From: Nelumbo lutea
Taxonomy: Eukaryota; Streptophyta; Magnoliopsida; Proteales; Nelumbonaceae
Length of the DNA stretch: 64,000 nucleotides
Direction: 5' to 3'
Assembly (NCBI GenBank): GCA_022828595.1
Contig: JAKGHH010000007.1
Coordinates: 36,208,356-36,272,355, forward strand
This document shows, one piece after another, positions 56,482 through 64,000 of this stretch. The translations under genes and the position numbers were made by a program. The notes under the pieces are model-generated. The model made no database searches. It was not told the origin of the DNA and was given only the letters and a program-made list of their open reading frames with translations. How positions within the stretch are numbered: the stretch's first letter is position 1; each line of letters begins with the position of its first letter.

Positions 56482-58505
56482 TATTAGTCCTAAAATTGGC
56501 CTCCCGCTAAAAATGGCATAGTGTGTATGTGAAGCCTTTTCATCAACACCATTTCACCAAAACTTAGTCTCCAACTTGCTTAGATCGAAGATGGTATGTG
56601 AACTTGATGTACTTTGATGCTTTTTCTTGCAAAAACACAATGGATGATTGATAAAAATCATCCCTTATCAAAGCTAGGTCGAGTTAGGGTTTCTAAGAGA
56701 CAAGGGAGAAGAAAAGAGAGCAAGAGAGTGTAGAGAATTGGTTCAATTGGACTCTCCCCTTTTTCTGCTTTATATAGATCACTCTCCTAATAAGAACTTA
56801 TCCAAATTTGGATCAATACTTTATCTTTGATCGATAAGCATTATCCTCTTAAGAGGATAGGTGATCCATACCCAGTTCCATGCCCATTTTCAATTCAAGT
56901 CACATGACAATGATCACTTAACTAATCATATTAGTAATGGACCTTAGGCCCATTTTATCTAATGAGTCACATCCCAAGGTATTGCATGGCTAGTTTGGGC
57001 TTGAATGTTGTATGGCATGGGACCCACAAAAGTCTCACACAAGTCCATAAGGGTTAGCCCCTACCTTTGAAAGAGGTTAGGCCGAATTCACTATTCAAGG
57101 TAGTAAAACCTTGACCAATTACATTAAGCTCAATTTGGGCCCAACATTTGCACCTAAATGATCATTACATTCAGACACCTTATGGAGACTCAAGGATAAT
57201 GGACTTATGTAAGATAAAGCCAATCATGTAATAAACCTTGTAATGATATCTTACACTTAACCTCTCGACTCCTAATTATCAGAACACTACCTCTAGGAAG
57301 GACCTCTTCCCTAAATACAAAATGCAGTGTCACACTCTTTGCTCAGATGGATCCTAAGATTAAAACCTTTTGCAAACATTTTTTATAAAATAGTAATATA
57401 ACATATAAATATATTTTGCAAATCAGATTTTTTAAATATAGTTGAAATCCATTGTTGACGGTTTAGGTTTCTATCACAAAGAGTGTAAAGTCTGATATTC
57501 ACTTTATTTGATGAATGAGTCAATCCTATCACTATGATCATCCACTTAGATAATTTCCCAAACTGCTCTAACATGCCTAGATATTTGACCATTGATGGAT
57601 CTCATTGGTTGGCATATAAAAGATAGCTTACTCCAATACCTAAGGGTGAGCATTCAGTTAAAAACCAAACCGAGTAAACCAATTTTTTAAAACCAAAATA
57701 AAGAAAGAAAATCGAATTACAACAAAATTTTTTATTCGATTTTCGGTTAAAAACCGAATTTAATATATATATATATATATTATAACCTATAATATATATT
57801 ATGAAATTTAATTTCATTATAATACATTATATATAATATATTAATATATAAATATATAGCATATTATATATTAAATATGGTATATTGTATATTGTATATT
57901 ATATATATTATATATTATATATTATATAATGAATTTTAGTTAATTTGGTTTTTTCGGTTAACCTAATTTCTAAATCTGAAAACCGGAACTAAAAACCGAA
58001 AATGCTAAAAATCGAATTACCCAAAAATCAAATTGAAAAAATTGAAACCGAAATTTTCAGTTCGGTAATTTGGTTTTAACCCAATAATGTTCACCCCTAC
58101 CAAAACCCAATGCAACATCATAGTCAAGTTTGAAGTTAAGTGCAATTTTTCAATTTTGCCCATCTATCTCCAGGGTCTAGGGCACAAATAGAAATTAGTC
58201 CAGGTTCAGTGTTTCTTCTAAACACTCACTCACTATGCTTGGGGTCTAACCCTAGTAACTAAGATAAGCTACTCCATCAGTTTGATGTCATACCAATGTT
58301 AGCTTTGTCAGGATAAACTCCCTAAGTCTATCCAATGGCTGAGAACATTATAAACTAATACAAGTCTTATAAGTGTCCAATTTAAAGAGTAATTCACAAA
58401 AAACATACCAATTAAAACATGAAGCAATAATGTACTTTATTCATTTACTAATAATGGTTTATCTGCATCAATTTGATTGGAGCTAAAGGCACACACTATC
58501 TAACA
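56482..58505 (-). mobile_element. 3' LTR (left copy) of minus-strand copia element
   Basis: A direct repeat of 59722-61262, shown by many matching phrases (atggcatagtgtgtatgtga; gagaattggttcaattg; cccatctatctcca). On the minus strand it starts TGTTAGATAGTGTGTGCC, right after an agtgggag purine tract. A minus TATA box (ctatataaag) lies near 56772. A 459-bp hAT MITE interrupts it. Without that, its length (about 1.56 kb) agrees with the other copy. The left limit is where similarity to the other LTR stops. Confidence 0.75.
57641..58099. mobile_element. hAT MITE inserted in the copia LTR
   Basis: Termini taagggtgagca and tgttcaccccta are inverted. The flanks are ccaatacc (57633-57640) and ccaaaacc (58100-58107), an 8-bp duplication with one mismatch. 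The sister LTR lacks the insert at the matching position (about 60878-60885, aaatacctagtgc), giving a direct empty site. Arms carry aaaaccgaa and ggtttt motifs around a TA-rich core. No transposase. Confidence 0.85.
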
Positions 58506-59721
58506 ACTCCCACTTGTACTTAGGTTTAATCAGGCATTAGCCTCAATTCTATACTATTCACATGTCCTTCAAACACTTTCTATGTCATTGGCTTAGTTAA
58601 TGAGCCTACCACATTTTTCGCTGATGCTACCTTTTGAATCTAGATGCCTCCTCTACTAACAATCTCTTACAGTATATGATACTTCCTCTCGATGTGCTTT
58701 GACTTTGAGTGGGCTCTTAAATCCTTAGCTTGAGCAAAGACTCCAGTGTTGTTACACAACGGTGGAATGGTGATGTGCTGGATGGTGCGACTCCTAAGAT
58801 TCGTATATAGATAGTTGAGCTTACACACCATGTGTTCTTGACCCTTGCCAACAAAGCCTTTTGGCTGTTGCATATAGATATCTTCAGTAAGATCTCTATT
58901 TAGAAATGTTGTTTTCCATTTGCCAGATTTTATAATTGTAGTATGTGGCTATCAACAATAGTAGCCTAATGGATTTAAGCATAGCCACGAACGAGAAGGT
59001 TTCCTCATAGCCGACTCCTTCTTTTCGAATGTAACCATTTGCCACAAGTCGAGCTTTATAGGTCACAACCTTTCCATCAGGGCCCTTCTTCCTCTTGTAG
59101 ATCCACTTTCAACCGATTTCTTTCACCCAAAGGGGCGTGTCTACTAGAGTCCAGACTATGTTGGTATTCATTGAGTCCATCTTGGATTTCATGACATCTA
59201 CCCACTTCAAGATATAGTCCTTATCTAAGAAGTGGGCATTTCAACTAACAAAGACATTTTGTTATTTTGGGTCTTAGAAGAGATACCTAATGGAGCTCCT
59301 AGGGTAGCTTACAAATAGACTACGAATGGTTTTGGATTCCAATTTATCTACACTTGCCTTTTTGACATGTGTTGAATAACCCCATACTTTAAAAGTGTCT
59401 AACAATTGGTTTCTTGTCAGTCCAAAGCTCATATGGAGTCTTTGGAACCGACTTGGTTGGAAACTGATTCAAAACATAGATTATAGTCTCTAGTGTGTGT
59501 CCCCAAAAGGATATGGATAACTCTGCATGGACGATGAATGATAGGACCATATCTAATAAAGTTCAATTTCTTTCAGATACACCATTTAATTGTGGTGTAA
59601 TAGGAAAAGATAGTTGTGATATAATCTCGTTATCCTTTAAGTAGTCATTGATTTCGTCAGAGAGATATTTATCTCATTGATCTGATTAAAGGGTTTTGAT
59701 TTATCCTCCTGATTGTTTCAA
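58506..59721 (-). pseudogene. Truncated copia pol between the LTRs
   Basis: Reading minus from 59721: the integrase core begins mid-domain (about 59690-59300; PYELW), then RT start (about 59150-58900; KVVTYKARLVANGY-like), then the RT/RNase H tail (58873-58667; KSKHIERKYHIL). A purine tract abuts the LTR. Gag, protease, the 5' part of integrase and most of RT are missing. The right LTR joins integrase directly, so the primer-binding site is also gone. It is dead, with frameshifts and stops. Confidence 0.75.
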
Positions 59722-61262
59722 AATCAGCCTCTCACTGAAGATGGCATAGTGTGTATGTGAAACCAATTCAATAACATCGTTTTAGCAAAATTCGGTCTCC
59801 AACTTGCTTGGATCAAAGATGGTATGTAAACCTGATGTACCCTGGTGGTTTTCTTGCAAAAACACAATGGAAGACTAGTAAAAATCATCCATTATCAAAG
59901 CTATGTCAAATTAGGATTTATAGGAGACAAGGGAGAAGAGAAGAGAGCAAGAGAGTGGGGAGAATTGGTTCAATTGAACTCTCCCCTCTTTTTCCTTTAT
60001 ATAGAGTACTCTCTCAATTTAATTAGGAGCTTATCCAAATCAAATTTGGATCAGGCCTCTCAATCTTTAATTGATAAGCATTATCCTCTTAAGAGTACAG
60101 GTGCTCCATACCCAGATTCATGCCCATTTTCAACCCAAGTCACATGACAATGATTACTTAACTAATCATATTAGTAATGGGCCTTAGGCCCATTTTCTCT
60201 AATGGTTCACATCCCAAGGTGTTGCATGATTACTTTGGGCCTAAATACTATATAGCATGGGACCCACAAAGGTCTTATATAAGTCCATAAGGGTTTGGCC
60301 CCACCTCTAAAAAAGGTTAGGCCGAATTCATTACTCAAGGCAATGAACCCTTAACTTAATCATCTTGGGCTTAGTTTGGGCCCAACATTTACACCTAAAT
60401 GGTCCTTGGATCTATCCACCTTATGAAGACCCAAGGATAATGAACTTATGTAAGATAAAACTCATCAAGTATTTAGCCCTATAATGGTCTCTTATATCTA
60501 ACTTCTCAGCCCATAATCATTAGAACACTACTCACAAGGAATGACCTATTCCTTGACTACAAAATGCAATGTCACACTCTCTACTATGATGGATTTCAAG
60601 ATTAAAACCTTTTTGCAAACCTTTCATTAAATAGTAATATAACATATAAATATATTTTGTAAATTAAATTTCAAATACAGTTGAAATCCACTACTGACAA
60701 TTTTGGTTTCCATCACAAAAAGTATAAAGTTTGATATTCACTTTGTTTGGCAAAGGGATTGATCATTTCACTATGATCACCCACTTAGATAATTTCCCAA
60801 ACTGCCCCAACATGCCTAGGTATTTGATCGTTAATGGATCTAGCAAGTTGGTACATAAAAAACAACATAGTCAAATACCTAGTGCAGTATTATAATCAAG
60901 TCCGGGGTTAAATGCAATTTTTCAGTTTTGCCCATCTATCTCCAATGTCCAATATAACTAGAAATTGGTCCAGGTTTAGTATTTTCTCTAAACACCCCTT
61001 GGTTGTGCTTGGGGTCTAACCCTAGTAGTTGAGGCATGCTGCTCCACTAGTCCGATAGCACACCAGTATCAGCCTTGTTAGGATAAACTCCCAAAGTTTA
61101 TCCAATGGCTGAGAACATTCTAAACTAACATGAGCCTCATAAGTTTTTAGTTTAAGGAGTAATTCATAGAAAACATATTGAATAGAACATGAAACATTCA
61201 TTCACTAATAATGGTTTATGTACATCAATTTGATTAGAACTACGGGCATACACTGTATGACA
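59722..61262 (-). mobile_element. 5' LTR (right copy) of minus-strand copia element
   Basis: On the minus strand it begins TGTCATACAGTGTATGCCC at 61262 and aligns with 56482-58505. A TATA box (minus ctatataaag) lies near 59998. Its inner edge runs straight into integrase sequence. Segments matching the + strand LTR at about 6380-6650 identify both as one family. Confidence 0.75.
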
Positions 61263-61797
61263 GGTTGGTTCCGGGTCCATATGAGTTTTGATTATAATAG
61301 GTTTCGAATTATTCAAACTAATCTAGGTAAAAAAAAGGAAGTGTGCTTATTTATTCCAATATAATTAAGACGTGAACTAATTATGTAAATGCGTATATAT
61401 ATCAAAGATATCACTTCAGTTTTAGAAAAAATGGAAAGGTTAGGATCATATATGGTGTGCTCTTCCCAAGACCCAGATAACTTAGGGCTGCAATCGGATA
61501 AGATCCAATTACATTCAACCAATTATCAAAATGTTAGATCTAAATTTGATATGAAATTTGATACATTGGATTTGGATCAGATTCATATTTAATTTGGGTC
61601 TGAATTATTATTGCTTAAAATGAAGGAAACAAATTTTAATAATTAAAAAAAAGTATTTATTTGTATCTTTGATTTTCTTTTTAAAAAAATATTTATTTGT
61701 ATCTTTGATTTTCTTTTAAAAAAAGTATTTTTTTGTATCTTTGATTTTTTTTAATTCCTTGTCTTTTTTAACAAACAACCAAAAGAACTCCAATTCT
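61263..61797. other. Intergenic DNA with a short tandem repeat
   Basis: No gene. At 61646-61755 a ~36-bp unit (gtatttatttgtatctttga plus A/T tract) is repeated three times. Around 61490-61600 gatccaatt/gatccaaa-type motifs suggest another decayed repeat. Confidence 0.5.
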
Positions 61798-61975
61798 TAG
61801 GGTGCAAGTTGGGCATGTTGGGCTAGGTTTGTGGTTAACCCAGGCCCAACCCTAAGATTTGGGCCTAAGGCTTGAGCCCAAGGTCAAGACCGATCTTCCC
61901 AACCCGAGCCCAACCCGCATTGTAATTTGATGCACTCAAGTTGAGCTCGGGCCTGGGTCCTTGGGGATTGTTTTG
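61798..61975. mobile_element. Truncated copy of the agggtgcaagttgggc repeat
   Basis: It matches the left arm (in inverse the right arm) of 55535-55935, e.g. ggcccaaccctaag and gggcctaaggc. It stops where copia RT sequence begins at about 61976, so one of the two was broken at the junction. Confidence 0.55.
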
Positions 61976-63190
61976 CATAATCTCTTAAACCAAGCCCTTG
62001 GAAATTGTTTAAGTCCATATAGGAGGCCCTCATTAGTTTATACACCTTTCCTCCCATGTCATATATACCTTAGAGGAAGATCCATGTAAACTTGCTCTTG
62101 CATGTTTCCATTCAAGAAGACATTCTTGACATCTAACTGATATAATTTTCAAAAGAAATTAGCTGCTAAGGAGAGTAGCACACTAACATCCATATGGTAT
62201 TTGACTTAGCAATTAGAGCAAAGGTCTTTTAGTCAACCCCCTCCTTTTAGGTGAATTATTTTACAACTAGCTCAGCCTTGAATAGAGCCATTAGCCTTAT
62301 GTTTAATAGTATATACCCACTTGCACCCCACAAATGCTCTTTCCATTTGGTAAATCCACTAGCACCAAAGTATTTGCCTTCAGTAAGGCTTTCATTTCCT
62401 TATCTATAGCTTCCCTCCATTTGGGATTACAAACAACCTCAAAGTACCTAGGAGTGGGAATGGAAGACAAAGTAGAAACAAAATAGTGATAGCTAGGAGG
62501 CAAATGAGAGTAAGAAAACAAATCTATTTATAGGATGAAGGGTACATGATCATAGGTTTTCTTAAGGCAATATGTAAATCAAAATCATAGCAAGTAAAAT
62601 TAGTAGGAGGAACAAATACCTTAACCGGTATCAATAGCACCCAATTGGTTGTGGCATATCCCACTTTCTCTTTCTATAACAAAGAATTAACTCTCTCTCT
62701 CACATCATTAAGACTAGGAGCAGTGGCTTTCATGCTAGTGGTAGTCTCACTTGGTATCTCATCAATAGGGTTCACTTTTGGATAAGAGTACTCAATAGAA
62801 GGGGAAGGTTCCACTACAAGAATAACATGCATGTTTTTGATAGAAAAAACATGTATAAATGTTTCATAACTATGACTTGCTTTATCATAGGTGAGATGCA
62901 ATATTCCACATATTACCTTGTGATTTTTCATTGATTGTGTTCTAGCATTGCCATATGCCCTCCATATATTGCCATTTGGTAACATTTTGAAGACTTACTC
63001 ATGCATGTTGCCACGTGACATCAAATTATCTATCCTAAAATTGAATAATATGGTTATATAAAAAATGAAAGTGTTGATAGTATAGTTTAGGAAATGTCAC
63101 ATGGCATCATTTATGATGGAATATGTATAAAATTATTTAAAATTGAAAATTATTATCCATTATGTTCTTGAAAGTAGTAAATATAGTTTT
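61976..63190 (-). pseudogene. Second minus-strand copia pol fragment
   Basis: On the minus strand, 62521-62303 carries the start of RT (WREAIDKEMKALLKANT, LVDLPNGK). 62300-61976 continues it in broken frames (ENYISxMSRMSS-like, GKVYKLMRASYM). 62985-62674 holds a linker region upstream. Many frameshifts. Its sequence differs from the element at 58506-59721, so it is another family. Confidence 0.7.
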
Positions 63191-64000
63191 ATTCTCACAA
63201 AGCTAAAGATTTTTGCGTTGCTCCAAAAAGTCTAACCCAAGAGGGGGCGAATTGGGTTATGCTTGGGTTATGCTAGTTTTCCCTAACTAAAGCTTTTTAA
63301 AACTCAAGCGCTATACACAAATAGCAAAGAACAATAATAATGCGATGCTTGTATGATAAAGAAAAATAATGTGAGTAATAAGTATCAACAAGTATGAAGA
63401 ACAACTACAAGAAAATGAAAAACACACACAAGATTTATAGAGGTTCAACCAACCTAGGCCTACATCCTTTCCATAGACACACCACTTAGGAATTTCTACT
63501 AAATCAATTAGACTTCATAGGTACCAGCAAAACCTTTATGACCAATTGAACTTTCTAGGTTTTAATAAGACCTTTATAATAATTGGACTTTCTAAGTACC
63601 AACAAGACCTTTAATCAGATAAACTTACTAGAGCTATTCAAATGTAAAAGTGATAATAAACAAATATGGGCTTAATGCATTTGAAGAGACTAAAGATTTT
63701 ACGAAAGAATCAATGAAGCATAGATAGCCTTTTCAAGCATTATTATTTGTATTGCTTTTTAGACTAGAATCTCTTTAGACAATGTTGTTTTATTTTTGTT
63801 ATTGTTCTTTTTCTCATTTCACAATATAGATTGGTTCACTTCCTTCAATTCTTTTTAGCTCAAGCTCATGCCTTTATAGCATGAGTCAAGCTTAGAGGGC
63901 TTGTAACCATTAGGCTTCGTTTGGTTTATAAGATAGGGATGGGAAAAGATGAATATTCTTAAAGGTTCACTTTCCTATGTTTACTTGTTGGGATATATTG
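63191..64000 (-). mobile_element. 5' LTR of the second copia element (cut by window edge)
   Basis: The minus-strand end reads ...ccaattcgccccctcttggg, a phrase I recall near the 3' ends of copia LTRs. Upstream are the ggttggttgaacctctata match to 1861-1879 and recurring accaacaagacctttaa units. A possible TATA (ctataaagg) lies near 63876. A MITE seems inserted near 63913. Limits are approximate. Confidence 0.5.
63913..64000. mobile_element. Start of a Tourist-like MITE, cut by window edge
   Basis: TTA followed by ggcttcgtttggtttataag matches the left end style of families A and C. The right end lies outside the window. Confidence 0.5.

Noticed and set aside
1..64000. tRNA, rRNA or organellar insertions
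   Set aside because: No cloverleaf-like B-box with matching A-box or rRNA-like conserved text was noticed while reading both strands; a covariance-model search would be needed to exclude a diverged copy.

Overview
The window is nuclear DNA from a flowering plant, most likely a eudicot. It is AT-rich, its introns have canonical GT-AG borders, its one convincing gene belongs to a plant-specific family, and most of the rest is plant transposon debris (Ty1/copia, Tat/Ogre-like Ty3/gypsy, L1-type LINEs, Helitrons, hAT and PIF/Harbinger MITEs). The species cannot be fixed from sequence alone. Nothing bacterial, viral or organellar was recognised, and no rRNA, tRNA or CRISPR array was seen.

Layout. 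1-8.5 kb: a degenerate tandem array, an LTR-like block, a 1.1-kb PIF/Harbinger-like element, a decayed copia element on the + strand with its 3' LTR, and a triplicated ~210-bp unit. 8.5-11.9 kb: a long Tat/Ogre-like LTR with a foldback element and a LINE inserted in it, ending at a primer-binding-site-like sequence. 12-26 kb: decayed intergenic DNA with many MITEs, a hAT element, a short Helitron, and a promoter-like island (about 18.4-19.05 kb) with no gene behind it. 26.6-29.7 kb: a gypsy-type element on the minus strand with ~1.1-kb LTRs around a non-coding 926-bp interior. 30-42 kb: tandem duplications, MITEs, and a 2.6-kb Helitron whose internal ~186-bp array was split by an 826-bp retroposon with perfect 14-bp target-site duplications.

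The single supported gene is at 44.0-54.8 kb on the + strand: four coding exons for a 749-residue DUF936-family protein. Related plant proteins have been linked to cortical microtubules (recalled, not checked here). Its probable 5' leader (43.2-43.9 kb) carries a degenerate ~72-bp tandem repeat. Introns 1 and 2 hold a short retroposon and a MITE. The 7-kb intron 3 holds a LINE remnant and a canonical Helitron.

55-64 kb: MITEs, a minus-strand copia element of the same family as the one at 4-7.7 kb, whose two LTRs date a hAT MITE insertion, and a second minus-strand copia fragment running off the window. The picture is one gene embedded in nested, mostly dead transposons. No gene cluster or pathway is visible. 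The better candidates for something undescribed are non-coding: the leader repeat array, the orphan promoter island, the triplicated unit and the gypsy-type non-coding element.
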